Assembly: GCF_034190915.1 (NCBI RefSeq)
Contig: NW_026947496.1
Location: 26,568,001-26,632,000, forward strand
DNA: 64,000 nucleotides
Direction of reading: 5' to 3'
DNA from: Cavia porcellus
Taxonomy: Eukaryota > Chordata > Mammalia > Rodentia > Caviidae
The position numbers were made by a program, and so were the translations under genes. Of the stretch, positions 24,140 to 36,714 are shown piece after piece (position 1 is the stretch's first letter; every line of letters starts with the position of its first letter). The notes under the pieces are model-generated. The model was given only the letters and a program-made list of their open reading frames with translations. It was not told where the DNA came from and did not search any database.

Positions 24140-24260
24140 TTGATTATAACCTGAATCCGTCATTCATTTTTCTTAAACTTTTCATTTCTTAGTGAAATTA
24201 ATTTAGTCTCTTTTAACTTCACTACCTTCATTGTAAAATGAGTGTATAATTTCTGGGAGC
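24140..24260 (+). mobile_element. Possible MIR remnant
   Basis: 'cttcattgtaaaatgagtgt' follows a T/C-rich segment in the order of the MIR core and 3' part. Diverged, tentative. Confidence 0.3.
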
Positions 24261-24825
24261 AATGATACTGATAACACAAATGCTATATACAAATTAATTA
24301 GTAAAAACAAAGTATAGGAGGAGCGTCATGATTTGAACTCACATCTCTGATTTAGCCTCAAGAGAAGAAACTGGCTCCAAAGCCACTTATGAACATGAAG
24401 AAATAATTATAAACATTATATTACATGTCAGAATGTATTGGAGTCCTTAATTAATTAATGTTTTTCATTATTTTTCTTCTTCTTTTATGTGACTAGATCT
24501 TAAGAGAAACTGTAGAGTTTTCCTTTTTCTTTATTTTATTAGTAAGGCTATTGTTACCTAGTAGGGGCTGAATTTTGTAGATTAAACCTATGTAATATGT
24601 AGTATAAAAATTTAACAAGCTCATGATGACAGACTAGTGGCTAAGAAAAAATTGTTCTTGTAAGCTTTTGAAATTTAGGGGACTTTTTGAGTATAGAATA
24701 ATGTAGTGAACTCTACTAAATACAATAGATTATATGTTTTTGTGAATTGTTGTATGAATCATTGTCCTCAAGAGAAAATCAACTTTAGATAGAGATAATA
24801 TACATGTGTATCATTATGTATATGC

Positions 24826-24828
<3 letters not shown>

Positions 24829-24918
<90 letters not shown>
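24829..24918. repeat. Compound microsatellite (TG)n(TA)n(GA)n
   Basis: Three adjacent dinucleotide tracts of roughly 14, 15 and 15 units without spacers. Such compounds arise by point mutation and slippage at tract borders. It is likely hypervariable. Confidence 0.95.
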
Positions 24919-24922
<4 letters not shown>

Positions 24923-26284
24923 GTTACTGTAAGAAGCTGGATCAGATGTATGTGAAAGCTAAAAAATGCAGACTAGGAAAAGTCAGTGTTGTGGTTCCCC
25001 TTGAATTCTGAAGGTCTAAGAAAGAGGAGAACCAACTGTATCAATCTGAGTCTAAAAACAGAACATGGATGTCCCAACTCAAAGACGGACAGCCAGAGGA
25101 AAAAGTCTTTGTTATTTAGCCTTTCATTTTTACTTAGCTCTTCCACAGATTGAGCTATATATGAGGACAATCTGGCTTATGCAGGCTATAGGTTCAAATG
25201 TTTATAAATATCCCTACAAAATCATCCCAAAGCAATGTTTAACACTCTGCAGCCCCATAAACATGAGGCGTGAAGTGAATCATAGCAATTGTCTTACTGT
25301 TCATTTCTAAGGAAACAGTGCCGACAAAATCTGCCAAATAAATGTTTGAGTGCTCTGAATTGTATGTGGAAATTCTAATTGTAAAGTATTGATCTTATGG
25401 AGTCAAGAGAAATATGAATGAATATTTTTTTCAGTTTTCATCCCAGATGTTTGGCAACATACCGACTGAGTAAAATATAGATGATCTTGAAATAAAATTA
25501 ACAGAATTGTAGACTGATCAAGGAAAATGATTTAAAAACAAAAGACTAGGAAAAGCTTTCCCAGGGGTATTCTTTTACTCATACATTAAGAACCCTCTAA
25601 CTTATTTGGTCAGAGGAAAGATGCAATCACAATAAACCACCTGTAATACTAGTTGTGTAATATGCAATAAAAAACATGCTATGACAGAATTTTCCAATTT
25701 GAGTACTATTTAAGTTTAAAAATTGTGAATACATTATTGATGCAGGCACATTAAAAATAAAAACACTGTACTATGCCTCCAGGTAAAATAATAATCATTA
25801 GAAAGAGCCAGTCAGTTCTTCACAATTTTCCAATAGAACTATGATTTTATAAAATTATATTTTAAAGATTTTATTTCTGTTTCTGGATAATGTATCTACA
25901 AGAAGAAGGAAGAGTTGGACATGGGAACAGTTGATGGGCACTTCCAAATGCCACGCTGGAATCATACACAGTATTTTAAAATCTTCATCGATTATATCGC
26001 TGTTAAGTTTGCTTCATGCATTTTTTTTTGGTATCAATTGAATGTTGTAAAAGAAGAAACCCTGTAAATTGAAAAGTTAAAAACTACCAGCTGATTTCAA
26101 ATGTGGAAAATCTGAGTGACAATACGGTAGGAGCTGCTGCAGCCGAGGAAGGAGGGTAGTGCCAACATTAGAGACGGTTGAGAAAAACAGCTTTCTCAGG
26201 AAGATGTGGTTATAAATGAAAGGTGATGTTTATTAGAAAGGAGTTTTTATTCTATGTTATAGACTTGACCTCCTAAGTTTTTCA
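24919..26284. other. Unassigned A+T-rich sequence
   Basis: No repeat family, exon or RNA gene recognised. Small open frames (65-81 codons) have no recognisable features. Confidence 0.45.
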
Positions 26285-26433
26285 TCACCTTCTAATAATG
26301 TCATCAAATTATAATCCCACAAATGAATTATCCACTACTGGAGTTAGAGTCCTCGTGATCAAATCGCCCTGTGAAAGGGCCACCTCTGAATACATGAGAC
26401 TTTTGGAGGAAGTGTTAGATGCAAACCATGGCA
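26285..26433 (-). mobile_element. MaLR LTR 5' fragment
   Basis: In antisense it ends 'caaaccatggca', the complement of the tgct/tatggtttg LTR start. 'gggccacctctgaatac' just before is a hallmark of these LTRs in reverse. Only the first ~150 bp of the LTR remain. The 64-codon frame at 26298 lies inside this repeat. Confidence 0.65.
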
Positions 26434-27884
26434 TTGCTGATGGTTATGTTGGTGGGTACCTTGTGGAAAGCATGTTATGTGATGATTTTTAGCGCTATTT
26501 GTTATCAGTGAAATTGTGGAAAGATGAGTAGATTACAGAATCATGTGAAATGAAGAACAAAACTGTGCTAAAAATTCCCCAGAAGAAAACCCAAACAAGC
26601 ACTTCAGGCGTGCTTCCTAGCCAGGAATTGCAGAAAGGAACAGGGCCAGGAAACCTGGATTCTCTGTTTGCACTACCACAGTTACTGTGTTTTGTGTTTG
26701 ACGTGTTTATTTTACTCTTTTCTTTTATATGAATTGAATGTTTTTAAAATAATACTTATGAGAGAAACTACTTGTGAGAACATCTTCAAATATTCAAGTT
26801 TCTAGAAAGTTCTGGAAGTATATGGAGTTTGTAATTTCACATCTGGTTATGAAATAATGGTGAATAAAATAAATTATGTGGGGCATACACCAGATTTATA
26901 TAAGTTGGTACTCATTTTATCACTGAATAAAAATGTATTGCGTACAGTTTCAAGCACTGAGAATGTATAAATGAAAGGAAAAGAATCTGTGTTGATGGTA
27001 GCCTTAAATTTTAGCAAAAGCAAAATGGTAAACATAATAAAATTATGTAAACATAATAAAATTAGTAAACATAATAAAGACAATATGCTTGAAAGCGATA
27101 GGTAGCAACAAAAGACTGAGAAAATGTAGAGTGGTAAATGAGACATGGAGCCTGAGGTTTAGGGTTTTTATCGTAATCAAAGTATTCTTTTTAAGAATGA
27201 GCCACAGGACTTTTGTAACAGCTGTCCTTTTTCCCTCAGATATCCAGTGGTTAAGTCATTCTTTGCTCAGCTGGTACCCATGTCCTGCGGTGGGAATTCA
27301 TGACATACAGACAGAATTCCAATACGCTGGGTGTAAGAAACAGTGAGGAAGGCGAGAAAGCAAAAAAGGCAGAGAGATACAGTGCTACCAGTTCACTGGC
27401 TTCTCCTGAGTAAGGTGAGGACTTCTGGAGTATTTAAATAGGTGAAAGAAAAGACCTGACTTGAATTTTATAAAAGATCACAGTAGCCATTGTGTTGAAA
27501 AGATTAGTCAGGCAAGGGGTGGGAGAGAAGGACTAACAGCTGAGAAGAAAGTAATTAGAGTTAAGGGGCAAGATAAGTTCAAGGGCATCATGGTTCTATC
27601 CTGAAAGCAAACACAGTTTGCTGACAGATGTAAAACAGAAAATGTGAAATTCAGAATAACACCAAAATTTTGGCTTGAGCATTTGGAAAAATGTAACTTC
27701 CATGAAATGAGAAGGGAAGATTGTGGGGACAGAAGAACAGCAGTCCCTTTCCTTTCCAGCATTAAAGACCCATTTCTTAAGAGATGATTTTCCATAATTG
27801 GGGGAGAAGATGATTTATTATTATTTTTTTAATTATTAGTTTGCATTTGTATTAGGGAGTAGTTATACTCCTCAGCACCAGCAT
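26434..27884. other. Unassigned; contains a short tandem repeat at 27027-27079
   Basis: No gene recognised. 27540-27800 is somewhat purine-rich on the plus strand. The minus-strand 95-codon frame at 27508-27795 has no recognisable domain. Confidence 0.4.
27027..27079. repeat. Short A+T-rich tandem repeat, three units
   Basis: 'gtaaacataataaaatta' repeated three times at 27027, 27048 and 27066, with spacing of 21 then 18 bases. Confidence 0.85.
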
Positions 27885-28259
27885 CACTACCCCAGCTCCA
27901 CTACAGATCGTCAGGCATTGAATTCTCCAAAGAAGCCCATGAGTCAAATCTTTCATGGGCATAGTGCCCAGTAGCATTCACTGTCCTATTATCCTGTAAG
28001 AATATAATGCTACAGTTTCCTCTCACCACATTATTTATGAGAGCTTTGAACAGAAGGAAGGGTAGGGAAATGGGAAAATAAAAGGGAATAAAGATATTTA
28101 TTATACCAAAAAACTAAATTAATAATAATAATAAAGAATGTAATGCTGCCACCAATATAACAGTAGCTGGAGGCCAGGTGGGACTGTTAGTGATACACAG
28201 CAGCTGTCAAATTGTGCAGCTTGGTTCCTAGCAGACAAGGACTGCTTGGGGACCCCTGC
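27885..28259 (+). mobile_element. hAT-type non-autonomous DNA transposon remnant
   Basis: Two blocks match a recalled mammalian hAT-type family. On the left, 'atcgtcaggcattgaattct' (27907-27926). On the right, 'taatgctgccacc', then 'cttggttcctagcagac', ending in the inverted-repeat end 'ttggggacccctg' at 28247-28259. The middle (about 27950-28135) does not fit and may be a later insertion or decay. The left terminal repeat is lost. Family name not assigned. Confidence 0.55.
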
Positions 28260-29748
28260 TCTGAGTGACTCAAGTTTGAGATGTCAGCAAGACATTCAGA
28301 TTGCTGGCAGCATGATTCCTTGTTCCCCCTCCTCTCTACTATGACACCTTGTTCCACCATGTGAGAATAAAGGTCACAGAGTGTCATCTTTGTGTGGCAC
28401 ATATTATGTATTTAATGGTATTTTATGTTTTCAAATTCTAATATTTTCCCAAAGTTATTTTTATTCGTTTCAATGTATTACAATGGACTAAAAGTAACTG
28501 AAAAGTATTGAAAAGATTAATTAGATGACATGGAATTAACTAAAAATATCCCAACCTCATTCAGTCTGTTGTTTCAAAAGTATAAAGTACTTGATTGTCA
28601 TTGGAGGGTGCTTTCTGTGACAAAATCTAATTCAGATTTGAACATTGCTCTGAAATCTCTATCATCACGTTAAAGGCCAAATTCACAGTATTTGTCTCCT
28701 AGATCACAAATTTATGAAATATTCTTTCACTTTTAGCCAAAAGGAATCTTTCACTGTGTCAAAACAATCATTAACAACCTAAAGACAAACCTATATCATA
28801 TTTCTGTTGTTCTGTTAATATATTAAGTTATTGCTAAGGAGATTGACTCCACATATTTAAGTTCACAATCATTGACAGGCAGGTTTATGGGATGGAAGTG
28901 CATGCAGATCATTCAAGGACCTAGATTGTATAGTGATATGAATATTTTTGCAATCTTTTCTCTTAGTTATTTTACCTGCTAGGCTTGTAAACCTGTAAAT
29001 AAAAATGGGGGATCTCCCCAAACATTCTATCTGAACTGTGAGTTTACTTTACAGAGGGTTTTTCCTACCCATGCAAGTGTTTCCAGTGGCAACACTGGCA
29101 AATACAAAGCAACATCCTTTTTTATTTCATTAGTGTGTTTTACAAGAATTCTGCAGACACACAAGCTTCAGCGATCATAAACACCAAGGTCTTGAAGTCT
29201 TCGCCTTTCTACAAAGTGCTTTTTGATAAGCGGTGCTGTCTCCCAACCTATACACTGCTACCCTTGAGGGAGCAAAGATTTATCTCTTCTCGATTTACAA
29301 ATAAATCCGTTGTTAACCCATCTCACCTCTTCACCAGTAAAGTGCTGATTTATGATTGATGGTCAGTGGGTTCATTGGAGGCAGCCGCTACTAAGGTTAA
29401 GAAGATAAACGTAGGAAAACCTGGTGAATTGTGCACGATTTAATGTAGTCAGCTGTACTATCCTGCACAGTGCCAATACTGAAAAAGCAATTGACTGTAG
29501 CTTATTATAAAGCTGGGATGAGAAAGAAGAGGCAATTTAGTAAATATGCTTCCAGCAGAAAATTATATAAATTGTTTGGAAAGTATGGATGTGTCATAGC
29601 TGTCTCTTGGCTAATCCTGAAAAATTCCTTTTTTTGCAAATGGTTATTCGTCCATTACAGTTTTCACCTCTTTCTATGTCACGGTCTACAGGAATATATT
29701 TTATATTTTAAGGAATAGTAAACAGAAACAAAATGAAAAGCACATTTC
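28260..29748. other. Unassigned
   Basis: No recognisable gene or repeat. The frame at 29135-29359 (74 codons) has no family signature. Confidence 0.45.
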
Positions 29749-30035
29749 TATGATCTGAACATCAGTGTTTCTGTAAATTCCTGAGTTGAAGCCAAAGCCT
29801 CAGTATGACAATCCTAGGAGGTGAGATATTTGGGAAGTACTTAGGAGAGTAGACTGTTCATGAAGGGGACTAGTATTTTTGAGAAAGGATTCCTCACGTG
29901 TGCTTTTCCATCACGTGAAGAGACAGAAGAAGGTGCTGACTGCAAACTAGTGAGTGGTGGAGACTCACAAGACCATAAATCTGTGAGCATCTGAATTTTG
30001 AACTTTCCAGCTTCCATATAGTGAGAAGTAACATC
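29749..30035 (+). mobile_element. MaLR (MLT1-like) LTR, 3'-truncated
   Basis: Follows the MLT1-type order: 'tgatctgaac' start, 'gttgaagccaaagcctcag', 'ggaggtgagatatttggg', 'tgtgcttttccatcacgtg' and 'agcatctgaattttgaactt'. It ends before the AATAAA region. Diverged, no coding capacity. Confidence 0.65.
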
Positions 30036-30997
30036 TATTATCTATCTAGTGGGAAATTTAAAGACACACATTAGATATTCATCAAAGATGAATAGTAGAA
30101 TCAGTTGATTGACATAGATGCTCATCTCCTGGCCAATAGAAAAGTTTCTAATTTTAAATATTTTTGTTATTGGTGTATATTTGCAGGCATTAATTGTTAT
30201 ATTCATCTTGAGAAGTTGGTACATGTACATTACACATCCTTATGTTCCCCTCCACTTCCATTTCTGGGTGAAAATAGAATTGCAGTGTATCAAGCCAGGA
30301 GATTCCATTAAATCTTTCACCAACTCCTCTGTAAAGTACACTTGCCAACAAGTGCACAGTTTAAGAGTAGTTGAATTTCCTAAAATATGTTTTGCAGAGT
30401 ATAAATCTTCTAAAAGAGCCTTCATTATTTCTCTTTCTTAGTGAATAAAGAAACAAAAAACTTAAGAAGAGCTTTTTATGTGACACTCTATATCATGGTC
30501 AAAATACCTTACGATGTGGGACCTGAGTGGATCAGAGTGTGTCGCACTTTCTTTCCCGTGTTGTGCGCTAAAAGTACACTTGAGAGGAGAGAAATAGTGC
30601 TCTCTCTGTCCTCTTCTTGGAGTGTTGTAAAGCACATTAACATTTCAAAGGCTCTGTGCGGTTTTGCAGTTGAGAATCCTGTTCAACATCATCGTGCTTT
30701 TTTGTTATTGTTTCCGTTGGCATAAATTTCACCCACATTTTAATATGGTAATGTTAGTCTACTCTAACCGCCCTTGACATATGGAAACTGAGACCAGAAT
30801 GGTAATTGATATGACTATGACCTTTAAAACTATGTCAAAGCCTACACCAGCATTGTAGTCTGTGGATGATCAACTTACTGCATTCTAGGAGTTTATGCTA
30901 AAGACATTGTAAAATACTGAGCTAAATGTAGAATCAAGGGCAAAACGGAAAACAGCAGCGCTCAGTGTTTTAAGAAATCTTATGTGCTCGAATATTT
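30036..30997. other. Unassigned
   Basis: No named repeat or exon. Two overlapping small frames (68 and 107 codons at 30105-30441) and one of 94 codons at 30441-30725 have no recognisable motif and are probably chance. Confidence 0.4.
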
Positions 30998-31000
30998 CAT

Positions 31001-31031
<31 letters not shown>

Positions 31032-31034
31032 TTT
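30998..31034. repeat. (ATTT)n tetranucleotide repeat
   Basis: About nine ATTT units directly in front of a B1-ID SINE. On the opposite strand it reads (AAAT)n. Confidence 0.95.
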
Positions 31035-31039
31035 GCTTA

Positions 31040-31255
31040 ACAAAGTACGCACAGGAGCACATTTCTATAATTCAGGCACAGGAGAGGCTGAGACAGGAGG
31101 ATGATAATTTCTAGCCTTGCCTAGACAATTTAGCAAAATCGTATCTTAACAAAATAAATACATAAACAAAACGTCTGGAAATGAGGATTGTGGGGATGTA
31201 GCTCAGTGCAAAGGCCCTGGATTCAATCTCCAGTACTGCAAAAAAAACAAAAGTT
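31040..31255 (+). mobile_element. B1-ID dimeric SINE
   Basis: Left half B1 (7SL-derived): 'caggagcacatttctataat', 'gaggctgagacaggaggatg', 'cctagacaatttagc'. An A-rich linker follows. Right half ID: 'tggggatgtagctcagtgc', 'ggattcaatctccagtactg', then an A-tail. B1-then-ID dimers are reported from squirrel-, dormouse- and beaver-related rodents. Confidence 0.8.
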
Positions 31256-31379
31256 TAAAATGTAATATATCTCAATTAGCTTCCTTCATCTGGCAACGAA
31301 CTGCTAACATTAGAGAATTATCCGTAAACTTGAGTTTTTCTTTTTTAAAGTTGGAAAAATTAAATTATATTTTCCTCCA

Positions 31380-31735
31380 TAAGCTGAGTAGTGCTGCCAT
31401 ACCAGAATATCACAAACTTGGTTTCAGCAGCAGAAATTAAATTTCTCCCAGTTCTGGAAGTCTGACACCATGAAGGTTGGTTACAGATGAGGACTCTTTT
31501 CCTGGAGGGGACATGGCATCTTCTAGTCACATAATCACTTTCTTTGCCTATATGGGGAGATCTCTTTTTATAAGAACCCCAGTAACATATTAGAGACCTA
31601 CTCTTACGACCTCATTTGAGCTTAATTATCTGCTGAAGGGATTAACACCAAATACATTAAAATGCTGATGTACTGAGGTAACACTTCAACATATAGATTC
31701 TGAAATCACACAATTCACACTAATAGCATGTATTA
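31380..31735 (-). mobile_element. MaLR (MLT1-like) LTR
   Basis: Reverse-orientation LTR: 'tgctgccataccagaatatc', 'tcccagttctggaagtctg', 'tttttataagaaccccagta', 'atttgagcttaattatctgc' and 'acttcaacatatagattctg', ending near 'cacactaatagcatg'. The order matches the antisense of MLT1-type LTRs over its whole length. Confidence 0.75.
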
Positions 31736-32440
31736 TTTAGTCCTGTAGATTTGTTGTTTCAGGAAACACTGTTATTAACTCTCTCTTCTCTCAGTCAGCC
31801 TCAAGTCGGTCATTTTTTCTGAATCATACTTTCCTATAAATATTTAATAAGATGGAAACGTTTGGGGGAAAAGTTCCAAAGAAGTTTCAAGGATTGATTT
31901 TGACTACCTTCAATTTCTACAGACCTGATTTTCTTGCACAAACAGCCTCTCTCTAGGATTCCAGATTTAGAATCTTTCTCCAAGGTATGGCCGGCTGCCC
32001 TTCGGCCACTTCTACCAAGCACCTGTCACAACACGTTCACTGTCCTTCCACAGTAATTAGATCATCAATTGTGGATTTATATATTGTGCTCTGGGCAGCA
32101 TCACTTCTACAAGATGAGACTTGATTTTTATGCCAGCTATTCTGGTAGTATCAATGTGTTCAACCTTTCTTGAAAATAGCATATTATACAAGACCAAAGA
32201 AATAAATGTGGTTGCACTGTGTGTAACTTTGCCTACCATTCAAATGCTCTGGTGCAATCCTAAACACACATGTACCTAATGAATGCCAGGTTCATTTCAA
32301 ATTCATTGCATTCATGTGATTAAAAATAAATACCTTGCATTTGACTACTTTCATGATAGTTTTTCACTGTGCATTATTACTATGCAATTAAAATGAATAT
32401 CAGCTATGCTTTGCCTTTTATTATTGTTTTGCATAGTAAT
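31736..32440. other. Unassigned
   Basis: No recognised feature. The two short minus-strand frames (60-62 codons) have no motif. Confidence 0.4.
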
Positions 32441-32444
32441 TTTT

Positions 32445-32530
32445 CAAAATAAGGCACAGACAGTGGTAGTTCTATGGCTCGTTTAGGATCACGTAGCTAC
32501 TAAGTGTTGGACACAAACTTAAACCACTTG
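32445..32530 (-). mobile_element. MIR remnant
   Basis: Antisense MIR core: 'aaaataaggcacagacag', then 'aggatcacgtagctactaag', then 'ttggacacaaacttaaacc', corresponding to the tRNA-related and core segments in reverse. Confidence 0.55.
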
Positions 32531-32534
32531 TTTC

Positions 32535-32745
32535 AATTTCATCTATTCATTCCTTCATTCAGCACCCACTACTTACTAGACTGTGATAATATGTGATTGA
32601 AAAGATGATGCACTGTTTGCACCATTGAAAAGTCAGGTGATAGGGATATAGACACATTAATATGACAATTAAAAATAGATAATACAATTTAAGCCCTGAA
32701 AATTGGTGTTTAGAGAGACAGAGGGTACGGTGATAAGCAATCATT
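32535..32745 (+). mobile_element. L2-like remnant
   Basis: 'attcattccttcattcagca' followed by 'ccactacttactagactgtg', a mid-section 'gggatatagacacattaata' and 'agagagacagagggtac' follows the LINE-2 3' end pattern. Old and diverged. Confidence 0.45.
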
Positions 32746-35529
32746 CTTGAGAGGCATTATAGGCATTAAAATCCCATATACTTTGAATAATCCATACTAT
32801 CTTCTATACAGAAATTTGACTGGTCATTAAATTAATCTGTCTATAGTACTGAGCAAACCAGAAACCTAATTAAAATGTCAAGGCCACCTTTTTACTCAAT
32901 TGCCATAATTTAAATTAAACAAAAGAATTTTTTAAAAGGTGGATGCAAAAGCTCCAGTCTTTGCCATGAACATGGTTTTCAGAAAGAGCTTAGAAAGCTT
33001 CAGGGAGGGCTTGCTTCCAACTCTGTCCTCCAGTCCTTGTGGAAAGACAGGGCCAGTGCAGGTCCTTACCTAGGCTCTGCAGGGCTGAGAGATTCCCTCC
33101 CAAGCACAGATACTACAGAAGCCAAGGATGAGTTAAGATTTAAATTACGGTAAATCAAGGTGGTTAAATTAGGTAAAAGTACCAAGTGAGGACAGCCAGA
33201 GAACTGTGCAAACAAAATGGAGAAAAACAAAACACATAAATACCCTAAATATGTAGCTGGTTTGAAGCCGTAAGGGTGCTGGGACAGAAGATACTTGTAT
33301 AAATGAAGATTATAGGAAACAACTCTTTACTCTCTTTGGCATGAGTTATTATAATGATAATCATAACAGAAATCCAATTTCAAAATACTAATTTCTTACT
33401 GAGACATTCTTTTATCTCAGTATAAAAATTTAAGGAAGAGCTCATTAAGCATAACCAGTGTGCTTTGTAGGTACTTTTCATGACTCATATCAAAGTCACA
33501 GGATATGAGTGGTTTTTGCACTGTGCTGTTATCCTTGAAGAACTGAACTCACACCTAAACTTTTCTTAAGTAGCTCATTATGAAAGACTGTGTGTAAAAA
33601 TGACACCCATATTAAACATGGTTGTATTCATTACATTTTGGCTAACACATTTCTCAATCCATCACTCAGATAATGTTGTGGTATTTGTTTTTTATTTCTT
33701 TTTTATCTACTTTCTTTAAATGTCAAGAGATAACCTCATTCCTCTGCAGTTTATGTGAGCTCTAAATATATATTTAGAATCTCTACACCTTTCATGTTTA
33801 TAGAATTATCAATAGCATGTGTTTTTATCTTTACAAGAAAGCCTTTATTTTATCTCTTCACAATTTATCCAGAAGCATTTCTATCACTGTCTCCTAGACA
33901 CAGCTTTATTATCAATATTTGTAAGCTTTTTTGTTATATAATATACTTTACAATAATATATTATTACCTTTCCAAATAATCCATTTAATGCCATTGTAAG
34001 TATCTCTTGTAGGCCTTCTGGTTACTAATCAGATTGGTTTTGTCTCTTTTAAAGTAACCTTATTTTATACTGACATAACTGAATCTAGAAAAGTTAAAAG
34101 GCCATACATACCAGCAAGTAGTTACCAGAAAATCTTTTTGATTCATAATCCTACCATGCCAGAACAAAGCTGCACTGAAAATAATGCAGTCTGACTACTA
34201 AGACACACAGCTGAAATTGAAAGTTAAATATACTTTTGCCTATCCTGATATGCGACTTCACGTGTTTCATTTGCATGCAAATAACGATAAAATAACTATT
34301 TTAATTGCCATATTCCCCCAAAAGCAAAGAAAGCTGGTTCAAAATATGTTTATTATTTTGTATAGGAAGGAACGTTAATATTCAGCAAATAATTGCCTAA
34401 TTTCCATAGTGATTAGACTCATCTGCAATAAGGTATTTTTTATAAATATGTGAAAGGAACATTCAATGTGAAATTTGACAAGTGAAATAATAAGCAAATC
34501 TAATAAGGAAAATTGTATGCAGGTGAAAGACTTCTAGTACATTATTTTAATATAACTTTATTACTAATGTCAGAATAATAAGTCAAGTCCTTAAGCATTC
34601 TGTGCATCGTAGTTGGTAGGTGAGAGGGGAAAAGCAAATACAATATAGTTAAAAAATATTGAACATGATCAAACATATCTGAAAGAGATAAATTCCTCAG
34701 GGAAGAATTCTACCTACATAATTTCAAGTGGAGTAATCTATTTTCTAATTAGCAAAGAAAAATCCCCGGTATATGACCTTGAATTCTAAAATATTAGCTC
34801 AGAGGGAATATTTACAATCCAGAGGCTGAGATGCATAATGAAAATACAGACATGACTTTTACTGTTGTTAAGGTTCTTTTAAAATCATTCTTAGGAATAA
34901 TCAGTCTGTGTTGACTGACATTTATAGTATGGACATTGGCTGGAATACAAATGCAATGGTGTTGGGAATGAGAAGGCTCATTACCACGGCAGCAGGTTAA
35001 GTATTTGTGGTGTTCAAAGCTATTTTTCTTGGTAGAACCAATACCTCTGTTCACTTTGATCAAGCTCACATTCTAAATGAGTTTTACATACTTGAAATTA
35101 TTTTAGTTCCTGGATACTACTCCTTCAATCATTTTATAGGCACTTGTTATCCATCCACAGAAATGTAGTCTTCTGCCTTCAACGTTTTTAAGTATGGTAA
35201 AAGAGGAAGGACTTCAGGAGTTATGCTTGAAGAATTTGCCAGGTAGAAATGTTTAAGTGAAAAATCATGCACTTGCATCCATAAATGAATAAATTGACAG
35301 TCCTGATTATCAAAAAAAACTATTCATTTATGTGTGTATTTCTAGCAGCTAGAATGAATAATTATAAGAACAATGGAGCTAAGTACTGAACACAGAGAAT
35401 AGAGAAGCTTAATAAAAAATCATTCCAAACATAACCTTATCTCCTCAACTATAGATTATTGGAGTGTAACAGGGGAAAGCGTATACTATTTAGGGCAAAT
35501 GACACTGTTTTGAAAAATATCTAGATGTT
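32746..35529. other. Unassigned
   Basis: No gene or confident repeat over 2.8 kb. 33.68-33.98 kb has an A+T-rich pyrimidine-biased texture that may be antisense L1, not assertable. 32.98-33.13 kb is a locally G+C-richer patch without exon signals. Confidence 0.4.
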
Positions 35530-35730
35530 GGTGTCAGGCATGAGTCGAAATTTCCATGCTTTTGCTCATCCTGTCTAACTTCCTAGAGTTAACTCCTAAC
35601 TCTAGGAAGTTACTTTCTGGATTTCAATTTTGCATAAAATAGGAATAAAAATTTCTTTTAGGGCTATGGTGAGAGTTAAATAAGATGGTTAATGATCATA
35701 GAATCCATAGAATATGAGCTGTTTAAGACA
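35530..35730 (+). mobile_element. MIR remnant containing a palindrome
   Basis: 'agttactttctggatttc', 'ttttgcataaaataggaata' and 'gtgagagttaaataagatgg' follow the MIR core-to-3' order. A perfect palindrome occupies 35576-35612 inside it, where the tRNA-related part would be expected. Confidence 0.55.
35576..35612. repeat. Perfect inverted repeat, 16-bp arms, 5-base loop
   Basis: Left arm 35576-35591 'taacttcctagagtta', loop 'actcc', right arm 35597-35612 'taactctaggaagtta'. Every arm base pairs. Confidence 0.95.
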
Positions 35731-36714
35731 GAATGGCAAATATGACTACTCTGGAAGGCTTGGGAGCAGGAGCTCTTCCTGAGAAAAATTTTCCCCCAGA
35801 ACTCAACTGGCTGCCCCTCCAAGGAGTTCTCCACATGTCCTCTTTTTTTAAGACAGAGAATAGCCATGTTGCAACCACAAGGACACACATGGTCAGGCAC
35901 TCACTTGTTTCCATACAGTAAATTAATATTAAGTCCTGCTAGAGAACTTCATTATTCCTCACACAGAATAACAGGTGAAATTGAGTAGAAATGCAACTTC
36001 TATAGATATGGTAGATGAAGCAAAAGTTTGTGAGTGTCTAAGTAAAGTTCCTGATGCCTGGAGAAGTGCAGAAATGTCAACATTGAAGAAAATTATTCTG
36101 TATGAACTCATGCAGGAAATAAACTGTTTGGTGGAGAAACACAGTCAAATAATTCTATGGGGGTTTCTGGTGCTTTGATACTAACACTAAAAACCACATT
36201 GCAAGCCAACCAAAATATGCGAAAGCTGAATGCCATGTTCCATATATTGTGACCAAGGTCTTTCCTCTCCCCCCCAAAGAAACTGGCAAAGGGGAATATT
36301 AGCCTTAGCAAATATATAAGTCTGCTCTTTGTAGTAAAGATTGCAGGATAAAAGGCATCTGATACAACTCAGAACTCTTTCATGATTATAATTCTTCAAG
36401 CCTAAGACTAAGAAGCCTCCTCACAAAAAGGTCCAAGTAAAATAGAGTGTCAGGGTGTTAGGGTGACTGTTAATGCTAGAAAACCATTTTGAAAGATCTG
36501 CTTATCTTTACCATGTCTTTCTCATGAGGGTAAAAGCAAATGTTATGTTATATGTGATAAGGAATCATAATCTGTATAAATGGGATAGGGACTGACTCCT
36601 GTCTAACTAAATGAGGTGAATTCAATTAAAGGCAGAGAAAGCTAATCTGGTTTTTTATGAGGAATGAATTTGAAAAACTCAAAGGACTCTTCTGTTGTGT
36701 ACTGTTGTAGTAGG
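35731..36714. other. Unassigned
   Basis: No recognisable gene. Short frames in several registers (62-74 codons) overlap each other on both strands and have no domain. Confidence 0.4.
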
